Positions 1-8,236 of a stretch of DNA of 64,000 nt are shown here, one piece after another. A program made the translations under genes and the position numbers. The DNA is taken from positions 62,001 through 126,000 of the forward strand of contig JAVBOM010000006.1 of NCBI GenBank assembly GCA_031550535.1. The letters are read 5' to 3'. Within the stretch, counting starts at the first letter, position 1. Each line of letters opens with the position of its first letter. The DNA is from Avichristensenella sp031550535. Its GTDB lineage: Bacteria; Bacillota; Clostridia; Christensenellales; Aristaeellaceae. The notes beneath the pieces are model-generated. The model did no database searches and had not been told where the DNA came from. It worked only from the letters and a program-made list of their open reading frames with translations.

Positions 1-328
1 CTGAGCGGAGAAATGCTTCCCTGTCTTGGCGCTCGTTCTCACGCAGGGCGCTGACCAGGACATTCTGATTCCCGATTGCCAGATTCAGCGCGCAGATGGT
101 CTCGAACGCATCCTCCACATTGCCGGGGAAATCGTAGTGATGGCCGGACACGCCGAAGCCGGTTTCGCGGAAAATCCGCTTCCACTGCGCCGCGTCGTAC
201 GGGTACTTGCCGCCCAGTTCAATATTTGTATAGCCCATCGCCTTGACGGCGTCCAGCGTCCCCCGGTAGTCCTTCATCAGCGCCGGCGCGACGGTGTACA
301 GCGCGAGCGCAACCGGAATATCACGCAT
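1..328 (-). CDS. sugar phosphate isomerase/epimerase, partial (N-terminal part only)
   Basis: The frame opens at an ATG at 328 and runs off the left edge, so only about 109 residues are visible. The N-terminus (MRDIPVALALYTV, then LDAVKAMGYTNIELGG and VSGHHYDF) has the beta-strand/helix pattern of the xylose-isomerase-like TIM-barrel family, whose members isomerise or epimerise sugars or inositol derivatives with a bound metal. The metal ligands lie in the missing part. It is the last visible gene of the minus-strand tryptophanase operon, 80 bp after the VOC gene. A degenerate half palindrome (369-395) lies in that gap. Family call is good, substrate unknown. Confidence 0.7.
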   Translation of the reverse strand, partial: MRDIPVALALYTVAPALMKDYRGTLDAVKAMGYTNIELGGKYPYDAAQWKRIFRETGFGVSGHHYDFPGNVEDAFETICALNLAIGNQNVLVSALRENERQDREAFLRS

Positions 329-408
329 GTGCTTTTCCTTTCTGCGGCGCGAACACAGCGTTATCGCGCCTTAGGGGATTTCTCGCGAAACCCCCGCGCT
401 CGGTCAGT

Positions 409-771
409 TCATGGTGGCCTCTTCACAATCTCCACCAGATAGCCATCCGGGTCTTCCACGAAATACAGCCCGTGCTCCAACTCCTCCAGGTGTACGATAC
501 CCGCCGCTCGGTGCCGTGCCAGATCCTGTTCAAATTCGTCCGTGTAAAAAGCCAGGTGAAACTCCCGGCAGCCCAGGTCATACGGGAGCGCCGCGTCCGC
601 GTGCCAGGTCAGTTCCAGCCGGAAATCCGTCGCGGCGTCCTTCATGAACACGAGTTGCAGCGGTCCCACGTCAATCCGCCGGTACGCTTCCAGCCCGAAA
701 TGCGCCTGGTAAAACGCGACGCTCGCGTCCAGATCAGCCACGGAATGGTTGCCATGGTAGAACGTAAGCAT
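409..771 (-). CDS. VOC (glyoxalase/bleomycin-resistance) family protein
   Basis: A 120-residue single VOC unit of paired beta-alpha-beta-beta-beta modules. His near the N-terminus (FYHGNHSVADLD), Glu/His in the middle (CREFHLAFY) and a C-terminal Glu (FVEDPDGYLVEIVKRP) are the usual metal-binding positions. The family includes lactoylglutathione lyase, dioxygenases and epimerases, and the reaction cannot be read from the sequence. I chose the ATG at 771 because a strong GGAGGGGGGA site precedes it; an in-frame TTG at 795 overlaps that site. It sits 26 bp downstream of tnaA on the same strand and is probably co-transcribed. Confidence 0.75.
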   Translation of the reverse strand: MLTFYHGNHSVADLDASVAFYQAHFGLEAYRRIDVGPLQLVFMKDAATDFRLELTWHADAALPYDLGCREFHLAFYTDEFEQDLARHRAAGIVHLEELEHGLYFVEDPDGYLVEIVKRPP

Positions 772-797
772 GGATGTTCCCCCCTCCGTGTACAACC

Positions 798-2186
798 CTA
801 TTCGATCGGCGCGAGCGACGCCTGAAAATGCCGCAGGATGGGTGGTTCCCAGGTGATCCGAAAGCCGCGCTTCTTAGCGTGTGCGTTTTTCGCCACACGG
901 AGGATGCCCGCCGCGACCTGGTCCAGGTGCGCCTGCGTGTACACCCGCCTGGGGATCGCGAGGCGGCAAAACTCAAACTCCGCCTGGAGCTGCTTTCCCG
1001 TGTCCGGGTCGTTGCCGAGCATGTAGGAGTCGATCGCGGAGGCGCGCACGCCGGCCTCCTTGTACAGCTCCACACACAGCACCTGCGCGGGGAACTCGTA
1101 GTACGGGATGTCCGGGTACATCGCCTTGGCGTCCAGGAACACGCCGTGACCGCCCACCGGCTTCTGATAGCCGATGCCCGCGTCGTCCAGCAGGGACGCG
1201 AGGTATGCCATCTGCCCGATGCGGTAGCGCAAGTAATCTTCATTGATGCTCTCGTACAGGCCAATCGACAGCGCTTCCAAATCGCGCCCCGCCATACCGC
1301 CGTATGTATAGAAGCCCTCGAACGAAATACAGTTCGCCTTCAGCTTCAGCACCACATCGGACGCGCTATTTTTCACTCCGATCAGGCCGCCAATGTTGAC
1401 GATACCATCTTTCTTGGCCGACATGACGAACATATCCGCGTAGCCGAACATCTCCCGCGTGATCGCCTTAATCGACATATCCTTGCACGCATCCTCGCGC
1501 GTTTTGATGAAGTACGCGTTCTCGGCAAAGCGAGCGGCGTCAATCGCCAGCGGCAGGCCGTACTTGCGGCAGACCGCCGCTGTGTCCCGCATGTTGGCCA
1601 TGGAGACGGGCTGCCCCCCGGCGGAGTTGTTCGTGATGGTCATCACGACCAGGCCCACGCTGTCCGCGCCCAGTTTTTGAATCTTCTTTTCCAGCAGGGC
1701 GACATCCATGTTGCCCTTGAACGGCGTGATATGCGCCGGGTTCTTGGCCTCCTCCACCACGCAGTCCACCGCGCGGGCGCCCGCGATCTCCACATGGGCG
1801 CGGGTTGTATCGAAGAACATATTGGAAATGGCGTATTTACCCTTGGACAGAAGCGCTGGGAAAAGCACCTTTTCCGCCGCGCGGCCCTGGTGTACGGGCA
1901 TGATGTACTCATAGCCGAAAATATCGCAACCCGCGGCTTCCAGCTTAAAGAAGCTGCTGGCGCCCGCGTACGATTCGTCCCCACGCATGACGCCGGCCCA
2001 CTGCTCCGCGCTCATCGCGCCGGTGCCACTGTCGGTGAGCAGGTCGATGTACACATCCCGCGAGGCAAGGTTAAACAGGTTGTACTTTGCCGCCGCGATT
2101 CTCTCCATGCGCTCTTCCTTGGTCAGCATCTTGATGGTTTCCACCATTTTGATCCGGAACGGTTCCGGCTGATACGCGATCGCCAT
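798..2186 (-). CDS. tnaA: tryptophanase (tryptophan indole-lyase)
   Basis: A 462-residue PLP-dependent beta-eliminating lyase that splits L-tryptophan to indole, pyruvate and ammonia in the cytoplasm. Family landmarks are LLTDSGTGAMS (near 49-59), the VHQGRAAE phosphate-binding region, TITNNSAGGQPVS and MSAKKD with the Schiff-base lysine near 259. Tryptophanase and tyrosine phenol-lyase are close relatives. The Asp of FFDTT (about residue 126, equivalent to E. coli Asp137) and the lack of the phenol-lyase-specific Arg near the C-terminal VRASAIDSYMLG favour tryptophanase. The start at 2186 has AGGAGGAGAATCAT before it. It follows two cucumopine-synthase-like genes, an unusual context for tnaA, and no TnaB permease is visible. 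Confidence 0.9.
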   Translation of the reverse strand: MAIAYQPEPFRIKMVETIKMLTKEERMERIAAAKYNLFNLASRDVYIDLLTDSGTGAMSAEQWAGVMRGDESYAGASSFFKLEAAGCDIFGYEYIMPVHQGRAAEKVLFPALLSKGKYAISNMFFDTTRAHVEIAGARAVDCVVEEAKNPAHITPFKGNMDVALLEKKIQKLGADSVGLVVMTITNNSAGGQPVSMANMRDTAAVCRKYGLPLAIDAARFAENAYFIKTREDACKDMSIKAITREMFGYADMFVMSAKKDGIVNIGGLIGVKNSASDVVLKLKANCISFEGFYTYGGMAGRDLEALSIGLYESINEDYLRYRIGQMAYLASLLDDAGIGYQKPVGGHGVFLDAKAMYPDIPYYEFPAQVLCVELYKEAGVRASAIDSYMLGNDPDTGKQLQAEFEFCRLAIPRRVYTQAHLDQVAAGILRVAKNAHAKKRGFRITWEPPILRHFQASLAPIE

Positions 2187-2241
2187 ATGATTCTCCTCCT
2201 GCGGCAAGCGGCCGCTGTCATCGCGGCCGCCGCACGATTTG

Positions 2242-2799
2242 TCAGTTCCAGCCGAGCGGGAACATCTTCTCCATTTCAGCGTCCGTGAGCCTGAACCGCT
2301 CCACATCCGCCACGTCTTCCTTGGTCTTGAAGTTGAACGCGGCGCCGCCGTTCCCCCATGGTGCGGCAAGGTGCGTCCACGCGTGGTAGTAGTACGTGTA
2401 CACGAGCAGCGCGCGGCAGACGGCGGCCATTTCCGCCTTGCTGTCCACCTCGGTCAGCACGTCCAGGAACCGCTCGAGGAAGCCCCAGATCTCCCGCAGG
2501 CCCGCGTAATCCAGGAACTCGCCGCTAAAAGGAAGCATGTAGCCAGCCAGCACGCGGACATGATCGATGGTGAACAGGTCATCGCGCAGGCAGTGGTCGA
2601 TGGTGATCAGGCTCGGCTGGGTGATGCCGCGCACCTCCGCGTCGGCGAAGAAAAGCGTGGTGAAGAATTGGTTGTACGCGCCCGCGGGGGGCGTCATGGT
2701 GCCCGTGCGCATCCGCTTGACACCCGTGGGCTCACACAGTGTGATGTCCTTGGTCGCCTGCTCCAGATCCGCCTTGAGCTGCAAAGCCTTCTTGTTCAT
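2242..2799 (-). CDS. cucumopine-synthase C-terminal-like helical bundle protein
   Basis: A 185-residue, mostly helical protein rich in aromatic and His residues (LLVYTYYYHAWTHLAAPWG near 150, FLDYAGLREIWGFLERFLDVL). It resembles the helical bundle that forms the C-terminal part of cucumopine synthase, the enzyme that joins histidine and 2-oxoglutarate into an opine in Agrobacterium. Here that half would be a separate gene. The start at 2799 follows a GAGGAGGGTTGACC site inside the end of the upstream gene, with 2 bp between stop and start, so the two are translationally coupled. Function is inferred from memory of the family only; an oxidase or chaperone-like bundle is possible. Confidence 0.5.
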   Translation of the reverse strand: MNKKALQLKADLEQATKDITLCEPTGVKRMRTGTMTPPAGAYNQFFTTLFFADAEVRGITQPSLITIDHCLRDDLFTIDHVRVLAGYMLPFSGEFLDYAGLREIWGFLERFLDVLTEVDSKAEMAAVCRALLVYTYYYHAWTHLAAPWGNGGAAFNFKTKEDVADVERFRLTDAEMEKMFPLGWN

Positions 2800-2801
2800 G
2801 G

Positions 2802-3236
2802 TCAACCCTCCTCTATGACGCTGTAGCGCACCTCGACGACTTCCTTGGTGACGAGCATCGATTCCCACAGGCGCTTGCCGACCGCGCGGAGCGTATCCAT
2901 GTCCTCGTCCGCCACCTGGGCGATTGGGTTGGTGGCCAGGTACTCGGTGTTAAAGCCGTAGGTCAGCCCGATGAGGCCCAGGCCGGTCCACAGCAGGCTG
3001 CCGTCCGGCACAGCATCCAGCAGCGGAGACTTGTCGATCATGTCCTTGTTCTCATCCAGGATCAGCGGGGCGTAGTGGTACAGTTGGTACCCCGCGACCA
3101 TCGCGTGCAGTTGCAGCGCATTAAATGGAAGCCCCGCGCAGAATGCGTCAAAGAGCTTCCGGTTGTAATCCAGCGGGTTACATTTGACTTGCTGCCCGAG
3201 CGACGGCCATTCGATCAGAATCTTTTTGGTGGACAT
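2802..3236 (-). CDS. cyclophilin-like (DUF3830/cucumopine-synthase N-terminal-like) protein
   Basis: A 144-residue protein beginning MSTKKILIEWPSLGQQV and containing FCAGLPFNALQLHAMVAGYQLYHYAPL. The small beta-rich fold with this aromatic stretch resembles the DUF3830/cyclophilin-like family that forms the N-terminal half of cucumopine synthase. It is the first gene of the minus-strand tna operon and is coupled to the helical-bundle gene, so the two products probably form one enzyme. The opine-type condensation is inference; what the sequence shows is the pairing and order. The start has CAACCCCCT-complement (AGGGGGTTG) 3-12 bp upstream. Confidence 0.5.
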   Translation of the reverse strand: MSTKKILIEWPSLGQQVKCNPLDYNRKLFDAFCAGLPFNALQLHAMVAGYQLYHYAPLILDENKDMIDKSPLLDAVPDGSLLWTGLGLIGLTYGFNTEYLATNPIAQVADEDMDTLRAVGKRLWESMLVTKEVVEVRYSVIEEG

Positions 3237-3631
3237 TGGGCAACCCCCTTCTCAATCGTAATAGGATTGGGTGGCGTGTAGAACGCCGGCGGGCTGGGCC
3301 TACGTGGCGTTCCGAGGTACGCGCCTGGATTTATTGTAAGCTGTGCATTTACAAAACTCCATCCATACATCTATGATTTTATTTAAAATGCACCGATCTT
3401 CGCGTAATTTATGGATAATTCGCTTTCCTCTTCCATAAAACGGCGGATTACTCACCATTCATCCCGTTCATGTTTTTCAACAAATTGTAGAAAAATAAAA
3501 GAAAGTGTAGATGCATATAATTCATCCATACGCCGTGTGTGCTATGGTAAGGTTGGCGAGTGGTCTGGGTTCCTGGGGGAACCCCTTAGGAGAAGAACGA
3601 CACGGTATATAGGAAAGGGTGGTGACAGACA
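3237..3631. promoter_or_regulatory. divergent intergenic region between the tna operon and the ManA-like operon
   Basis: This 395-bp stretch has no convincing gene and a strongly AT-rich core (3330-3535) in GC-rich surroundings. On the minus strand a TACAAT -10 (3338 to 3333) with a weak TGGAGT -35 17 bp upstream could drive the tna operon. On the plus strand a TATAAT at 3516-3521 is a candidate -10 for the ManA operon, without a good -35. A degenerate copy of the dispersed palindrome (GGTTCCTGGGGGAACC, about 3567-3590) precedes the ManA gene. No tnaC-like leader with a Trp codon was recognised. Confidence 0.4.
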
Positions 3632-4768
3632 ATGGAGGCAACCCGGCTACCGTGGCGCCTGGAACACAACCGGATGCACACGTACCCCGGCGGCAGGGAA
3701 ATCGACCGGTTTTGGGGCACGCCCGACAGTTGCGTCCGCGATGACCGGCCCGAGGCGTGGATCGGCTCCACGACATCCTGGGCGCGCGGAACGGACCCGA
3801 CGCAGGGCCACAGCGTGTGCTACAGTCCGTATGTGGAAGGGCTTTCTCGCCAAACCCCTTCAGGGCGCAGATACTCCGAATGTGCGCCGCCCTCCGGAAG
3901 CACCCGCCAGTATCTGATTGATGCCATCCGAAACGCCCCGGCGGACATGACCGGTGACGAGACGGGAATGGGTGTGCTGGCCAAGCTGCTGGACGCCCGG
4001 GAGCAGCTCGGCTTCCAGTGCCACCCGGACCGGGATGTCGCGCGGCGGTATTACGGCGGCCTTTTGGGCAAGACGGAGGCATGGGTGATCCTATCCCTGC
4101 GGGACGACGCAAAAGAGCCCCCATATGTGCTGCTCGGCTTCCGGGAGGGCGTCACACGGGAACGGTTCGCCGCTCTGTACCGCGCGGGCGACATTGCCGG
4201 GATGGAGGCCCTGGCGCACCGTGTCCCGGTACGGGTGGGCGACGTGTTCCTTGTCCCCGGCGGCGTCCCGCACGCGATTGGGCCGGGCTGCTTCCTGATG
4301 GAAATCCAGGAGCCTTCCGATGCGACGGTGGTCGCGTGGCGGCCGCCGTGGATCGATCCGGCGGGGTATGACGCGTACGACGAGCGCGTCCTGGCAACGT
4401 TCGCGTATGGCGGGTTATCCTACGCGGAGACGGTCAGGCGCTACCGATTGGAACCGCATGTTCTGCGGGAAGGCGCCTGGGGCTGCGAGATCCAGCTCAT
4501 CGGCCCGGAGGACACTCCGTACTTTTCCTGCACGCGGCTGGAAGCCGCCGCGCCCACCGCGTATCCCGCCACAGGCCGAGCGGCAATCGGCCTGGTCCTG
4601 CGCGGCGGCGGCGAACTGACGCACCCGGACGTGCCGCCTCTGACGCTGCAAAAGGCGGACGAACTGTTCTTCCCCGCGCGGATCGCGGAGGGGTTCACCA
4701 TCGCGCCGGGGCCGAACGGCATCACGCTGATGCTCTGCCATCCGGGCGGCGCGGCGCTCACGCCGTGA
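3632..4768 (+). CDS. ManA-like type I phosphomannose isomerase (cupin)
   Basis: A 378-residue protein. WGTPD at the N-terminus, EQLGFQCHPD (zinc-ligand region, about 120-130), GKTEAWVIL, and VFLVPGGVPHAIGPGCFLMEIQEPSD follow the order of type I mannose-6-phosphate isomerases, zinc cupins that interconvert fructose-6-phosphate and a C2-epimeric aldose phosphate. Residues about 69-88 are a 20-residue insert encoded by a copy of the dispersed palindromic element (3837-3893), at a point where relatives have a short link. It is followed by two SDRs, an AllA-fold protein and a Gfo/Idh protein on the same strand, so it may act on an unusual sugar rather than mannose. Start chosen after an AAAGGGTGGTGAC site. 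Confidence 0.75.
   Translation: MEATRLPWRLEHNRMHTYPGGREIDRFWGTPDSCVRDDRPEAWIGSTTSWARGTDPTQGHSVCYSPYVEGLSRQTPSGRRYSECAPPSGSTRQYLIDAIRNAPADMTGDETGMGVLAKLLDAREQLGFQCHPDRDVARRYYGGLLGKTEAWVILSLRDDAKEPPYVLLGFREGVTRERFAALYRAGDIAGMEALAHRVPVRVGDVFLVPGGVPHAIGPGCFLMEIQEPSDATVVAWRPPWIDPAGYDAYDERVLATFAYGGLSYAETVRRYRLEPHVLREGAWGCEIQLIGPEDTPYFSCTRLEAAAPTAYPATGRAAIGLVLRGGGELTHPDVPPLTLQKADELFFPARIAEGFTIAPGPNGITLMLCHPGGAALTP
3837..3893 (+). repeat. palindromic element family A, copy inside the ManA-like gene
   Basis: It begins AAGGGCTTTCTCGCCAAACC and ends TGTGCGCCGCCCT. It keeps both palindromes of the family: a first hairpin around CTTTCTCGCCAAA and a second with GGGCGC and GCGCC arms. It is read in frame as part of the protein and has no stop. 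Confidence 0.7.
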
Positions 4769-4790
4769 GAGGTAAGGACTATTACAGTAC

Positions 4791-4824
4791 GGATACTTTG
4801 CGGAATCCCCTTATGGCCAGAAAT
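4791..4824 (+). repeat. palindromic element family A, first-hairpin partial copy
   Basis: GGATACTTTGCGGAATCC followed by CCTTATGGCC matches the first palindrome and junction of the family. The second palindrome is degraded. It lies between the ManA-like gene and the first SDR. Confidence 0.5.
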
Positions 4825-4884
4825 CTCCGGTGGCGTGCCTCCGCATAAGGTTGCCGCGCGCACCGCACACAAGGAGGGACTGTT

Positions 4885-5646
4885 ATGAAGCATCATGATC
4901 TCACGGGTAGGACCGCACTCATCTACGGCGGCAGCGGCCTCATCGGCGCCGCCATCGCCCGCAGGCTGTATGAAAGTGGCGCGAATATCGCGATCCATTA
5001 TTACCGTGGCCGGGACAGCGCAGTCGCCCTGGCCGCCGCGCTTGACCCTGCGGGCGAGCGCGCCTTTGTCATTGGTTGCGACATAACAAGCCCGGATGCC
5101 GTGGAGACAACGACAAGTGCCGTCGTGACGCGCTTCGGCTCGTTGGATATCGTCGTGAACACGGTACACGCGCCGTTCACCCCCAAACCTGTCGCCGAAT
5201 CCACCGTGTCGGACTGGCGGCTGCACCTGGACGCGCTGACTGGCCACTTCAACATCTGCAAGGCTGCGCTGGCCCCCATGCGGAGTGCCGGATACGGGCG
5301 CATCGTCTACATTTCTGCGGCGCTCGCGGTTCGCTACGCGCCCGGCTGCGCCATGTACAGCACCGTGAAGGACGGGCTGAACGCCTTCTCTCGCACCCTG
5401 GCGCTGGAAGAGGGCAAAAACAATATCACCGTCAACATCATCGCGCCGGGGCGTGTGGACGACTGCGACAGCGAGAGCGGGGATGACTGGGACGAAATGA
5501 CGGAGACGTTTCTAGCCCTGTGCCCGCTCGGCCGTTTCGCGACCTCACGGGACGTTTCCAGCGCCGTGCTATACCTCGTGTCCGAGATGGGCGACGGCAT
5601 CACCGGGCAAACGCTGTTTGTCACCGGCGGCGAGATAATGCGGTAA
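4885..5646 (+). CDS. SDR family NAD(P)-dependent oxidoreductase
   Basis: A 253-residue classical short-chain dehydrogenase. The Rossmann motif is GGSGLIGAA (about residues 13-21), an atypical variant of TGxxxGIG. The catalytic pair is YSTVK, with the Ser region at VYISAAL. NIIAPGRV and the C-terminal GQTLFVTGGE match the family. It would oxidise or reduce a sugar or polyol hydroxyl in the cytoplasm. A strong AGGAGGG site lies 6 bp before the ATG. It is the second gene of the plus-strand sugar cluster; the next gene is another SDR, so the pair may catalyse successive steps. Substrate unknown. Confidence 0.85.
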   Translation: MKHHDLTGRTALIYGGSGLIGAAIARRLYESGANIAIHYYRGRDSAVALAAALDPAGERAFVIGCDITSPDAVETTTSAVVTRFGSLDIVVNTVHAPFTPKPVAESTVSDWRLHLDALTGHFNICKAALAPMRSAGYGRIVYISAALAVRYAPGCAMYSTVKDGLNAFSRTLALEEGKNNITVNIIAPGRVDDCDSESGDDWDEMTETFLALCPLGRFATSRDVSSAVLYLVSEMGDGITGQTLFVTGGEIMR

Positions 5647-5651
5647 AGCAG

Positions 5652-5711
5652 TAAGGATTCCAAACGAAATCCTCTGATGGCGCCCGATTTATCAAATTCG
5701 CGCCGCCGTCA
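5652..5711 (+). repeat. palindromic element family A, intergenic full copy
   Basis: Sixty bases starting TAAGGATTCCAAACGAAATC and ending ATTCGCGCCGCCGTCA. The first palindrome is GGATTcCAAACGAAATCC; the second has GGCGCCCGATTT and AAATTCGCGCC arms. It lies between the two SDR genes and ends 31 bp before the second start. Confidence 0.85.
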
Positions 5712-5742
5712 GGGAGCAAAGATGCGGGATGGAGGGATTGCC

Positions 5743-6501
5743 ATGCGGTTGGATGGAAAAATCGCCCTGGTCACCGGCGGCGCGCTTCGCGTGGGAAGGG
5801 TGCTAAGCTTGGCGCTGGCCGATGCCGGCGCGGACGTGGTTATCAACCACTACCGAACCCCGAAGGAGGCCATGGAAACGCAAAGGCTGATCGAGGCCAA
5901 GGGCCGTCGCTGTCTGCCAGTGGAGGCCGACGTTTCCAGCATTGTGGAAGGCCGTGCGATGGTCGACACGATTGAGAAGGAGTTCGGGCGGCTGGACATC
6001 CTCGTCCACAACGCGGGCAACTTCAACTTCTGCCCGTTTGAGCAGGTGACCGAGGCCGTCTGGGACAGCTCGCTGAACCTCATCCTGAAGGGGCCCTTTT
6101 TCCTCAGCCAGGCTGCGGGCAGGCTGATGATGAAGCACAAATCCGGCCGAATCATGGCCATCACCGGAAACTCGATCTACGAAAACTGGCCGGACTTCAT
6201 CCCCCACGCCATCGCCAAGACCGGCATGGGGAAGCTTATGCAGGAGCTGGCCGTCGCTTACTCGCCGTACATCCAGTGCAACGCGATCTGCCCCGGCACC
6301 ATCCTGCGCGGGGACGACGGCAAGGACGACGAACAGCGCGCCAAACGCGGCGAGTCGTCCGACGACATCATCATCAACGGCATCCGGCTGTTTAACGGCT
6401 CCCCGGACGATCTAGCCGAGCTGGTCGTGTACCTGAGCGGGTGCGGCGGCTTTTTGACGGGCCAGGTCATTTCCATTGACGGCGGGAAGACCATTATTTA
6501 A
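5743..6501 (+). CDS. SDR family oxidoreductase
   Basis: A 252-residue SDR with the Rossmann motif TGGALRVGRVL (near residue 10), NAGN at the end of beta-4 (about 85-90) and C-terminal GQVISIDGGKTI. The usual YxxxK is not clear: after IMAITGNSIYENWPDFIPHAIAKTG the active-site Tyr/Lys spacing is altered (HAIAK), so catalysis needs checking. I chose the ATG at 5743, preceded by GGATGGAGGGATTGCC, over an upstream in-frame start that would translate the palindromic repeat. It is 24 bp from the next gene and co-oriented with the cluster. It could be a 3-ketoacyl-reductase-like or pteridine-reductase-like enzyme. Confidence 0.8.
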   Translation: MRLDGKIALVTGGALRVGRVLSLALADAGADVVINHYRTPKEAMETQRLIEAKGRRCLPVEADVSSIVEGRAMVDTIEKEFGRLDILVHNAGNFNFCPFEQVTEAVWDSSLNLILKGPFFLSQAAGRLMMKHKSGRIMAITGNSIYENWPDFIPHAIAKTGMGKLMQELAVAYSPYIQCNAICPGTILRGDDGKDDEQRAKRGESSDDIIINGIRLFNGSPDDLAELVVYLSGCGGFLTGQVISIDGGKTII

Positions 6502-6525
6502 ATCCAGGATACAGGAGGAACGGCC

Positions 6526-7023
6526 ATGCGCACCATCGGCGTACAGGAACTCTCCCCCATCGGTTTCAAGCCGTACGGCACGTATTCCGACATGCTCCGC
6601 CCGCAGGGGCCTGTGTTCACGCACGGCGCGGAAGGGTTTTACCGCGACATGGAAACCATGACGCTCGGGCCGAGCAACGCTCCGGCCTTTGCCATCAACT
6701 ATACCGTCGAGCGCGACAAGGTGATTGAGTTCATGGAGTACCACACCGCCACGGGCGAGGGCATTCTGCCGCTGGACGGCGACATCCTGATCTACGTCGC
6801 GCCGGCCACTGGCAAGGAGGCGCTGCCGGTGGAACAGCTTGAGGTGTATCGCATTCCGAAGGGGACGCTCGCGGTGTTGAAGCCCGGTGTATGGCACGGC
6901 ACGCCGTTCACCTATAAGTGTCAGACGGCAAATGTGCTCATCGTGCTACCCGAGCGCGCATACGCGAACGACTGTGAGACCATATTCCTGGCGGATAATC
7001 AAAAGGTTCAGATCGAAATCTGA
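6526..7023 (+). CDS. AllA (ureidoglycolate lyase)-family cupin protein
   Basis: A 165-residue protein matching the ureidoglycolate lyase fold: FKPYGTYSDM near the N-terminus, GILPLDGDILIYVAPA in the middle, and LAVLKPGVWHGTPF with the conserved His. True AllA splits ureidoglycolate in allantoin use, but no purine-catabolism genes are present here. In a sugar cluster this family more often carries an unassigned lyase or isomerase role. RBS ACAGGAGG lies just upstream of the ATG. Fold call is firm, activity is not. Confidence 0.75.
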   Translation: MRTIGVQELSPIGFKPYGTYSDMLRPQGPVFTHGAEGFYRDMETMTLGPSNAPAFAINYTVERDKVIEFMEYHTATGEGILPLDGDILIYVAPATGKEALPVEQLEVYRIPKGTLAVLKPGVWHGTPFTYKCQTANVLIVLPERAYANDCETIFLADNQKVQIEI

Positions 7024-7041
7024 TAGGAGGAGGCGAACGCC

Positions 7042-8175
7042 ATGAAGCATGCGATCGGCATCATCGGATACGGTGGCATGGCAAGCTGGCACCACGAAAA
7101 CCTGATGAAAGCCGGGCACGAGCGGTACGCGCTCCTGCCCGGCACCCGGGATATTCTCTTTTTCAGCAGCGAAAAGAGCGATTATAGCCTTGTGCCGCTG
7201 AACCTGGCGTTCGTGGCGGCATACGACGTGGACCCGGCACGCCTGGACGCCGCGCGCGCCCGGTCGCTGCGGGTCTTTGACAGCCTGGAGGCGTTCCTCG
7301 CGTCGGACGCGTTTGACATCGTCCTCATCGCCACGCCGAACCACCTGCACGCGGCGCAGGCGATCGCCGCGATGGACCACGGGAAGCACGTGGTGTGCGA
7401 AAAGCCGGTGGCCCTGACTGTGGCGGGGTTGGATAGCATGATCGAGGCCTCCCGGCGCAATCGCGTCGTCTTCACCGTGCACCACAACCGGCGGTTGGAC
7501 AAGGACTTCCGCATCATCGCCACCGCGCTGGACCAAGGCATGATCGGCACGCCGTACGTGATCGAGTCCCGCGTGCACGGCTCGCGCGGCATCATGCACG
7601 AATGGCGCGGGTACAAGGCGTACGGCGGCGGCATGCTGTACGACTGGGGCGTACACATGATCGATCAGTTGATGTACCTGATACCCACCAGAGTTACGGA
7701 TGTGTACTGCCGCATGCGTTCCGTGAAGGCCGTCGAGGTGGACGACTATTTCAAGGCTGTGCTGACGTTTGAGAATGGGCTGATCGCGCAGGTGGAGGAC
7801 GGTAATTACTGCCTGAAAACGCTGCCGCGCTGGTACGTCAATGGGGACAAGGGGTCGATCTACATCATCGGCTGGGAATGTGACGGCGCTGTCGTGCAGG
7901 CGAAGGAAACCACGGTGGAGTGGGTGCCGGAGATCATCCAGACCGCCGCCGGGCCAACGCGCTCCATGGCGCCCCGCCCAATGGACACGGTCGTGGAACT
8001 GCCGCTGCCAACCGTCGAAACCGACTGGGCCGACTACTATCGAAACCTACTGGCTGTGCTGGACGAGGGCGAGGCGCTGTTTGTCAAGCCCGAGGAGGTC
8101 CGACGCGTGATGACGGTGCTGGAGGCGTGTATGGAATCGTCGCGAACGGGGCGCACGGTGGCGGTGGACGTGTAA
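7042..8175 (+). CDS. Gfo/Idh/MocA family oxidoreductase
   Basis: A 377-residue protein with an N-terminal Rossmann domain (IGIIGYGGMASWHHENL), the family signature VCEKPVALTVAGLD (about residues 118-131) and a C-terminal alpha/beta domain starting VFTVHHNRRLDKDFR. Family members oxidise or epimerise sugars, inositol or glycosides with NAD(P). The GGGMLYDWGVHMIDQ stretch carries the usual Asp/His of the active site. RBS AGGAGGAGGCGAAC precedes the ATG. It is the last gene of the five-gene plus-strand operon, which then meets a strong hairpin at 8237-8293. Confidence 0.85.
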   Translation: MKHAIGIIGYGGMASWHHENLMKAGHERYALLPGTRDILFFSSEKSDYSLVPLNLAFVAAYDVDPARLDAARARSLRVFDSLEAFLASDAFDIVLIATPNHLHAAQAIAAMDHGKHVVCEKPVALTVAGLDSMIEASRRNRVVFTVHHNRRLDKDFRIIATALDQGMIGTPYVIESRVHGSRGIMHEWRGYKAYGGGMLYDWGVHMIDQLMYLIPTRVTDVYCRMRSVKAVEVDDYFKAVLTFENGLIAQVEDGNYCLKTLPRWYVNGDKGSIYIIGWECDGAVVQAKETTVEWVPEIIQTAAGPTRSMAPRPMDTVVELPLPTVETDWADYYRNLLAVLDEGEALFVKPEEVRRVMTVLEACMESSRTGRTVAVDV

Positions 8176-8236
8176 GGATATGGGGCTGCCACGGTTAAGG
8201 AAAAGGGATGCTGACCCAGACCCTGTAAAGAACCTT

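Noticed and set aside
798..2186. Reading the lyase as tyrosine phenol-lyase
   Set aside because: The Asp in FFDTT and the lack of the phenol-lyase Arg near VRASAIDS favour tryptophanase.
774..2288. Long plus-strand frame opposite tryptophanase (about 500 codons)
   Set aside because: It is the GC-rich antisense shadow of tnaA; its residues (runs of Arg, His, Val) match no family, and the minus-strand protein is clearly tryptophanase.
3632..3836. Separate upstream gene before the palindrome in the ManA-like locus
   Set aside because: The frame is continuous through the element, and N- and C-terminal parts together make one ManA-like protein.
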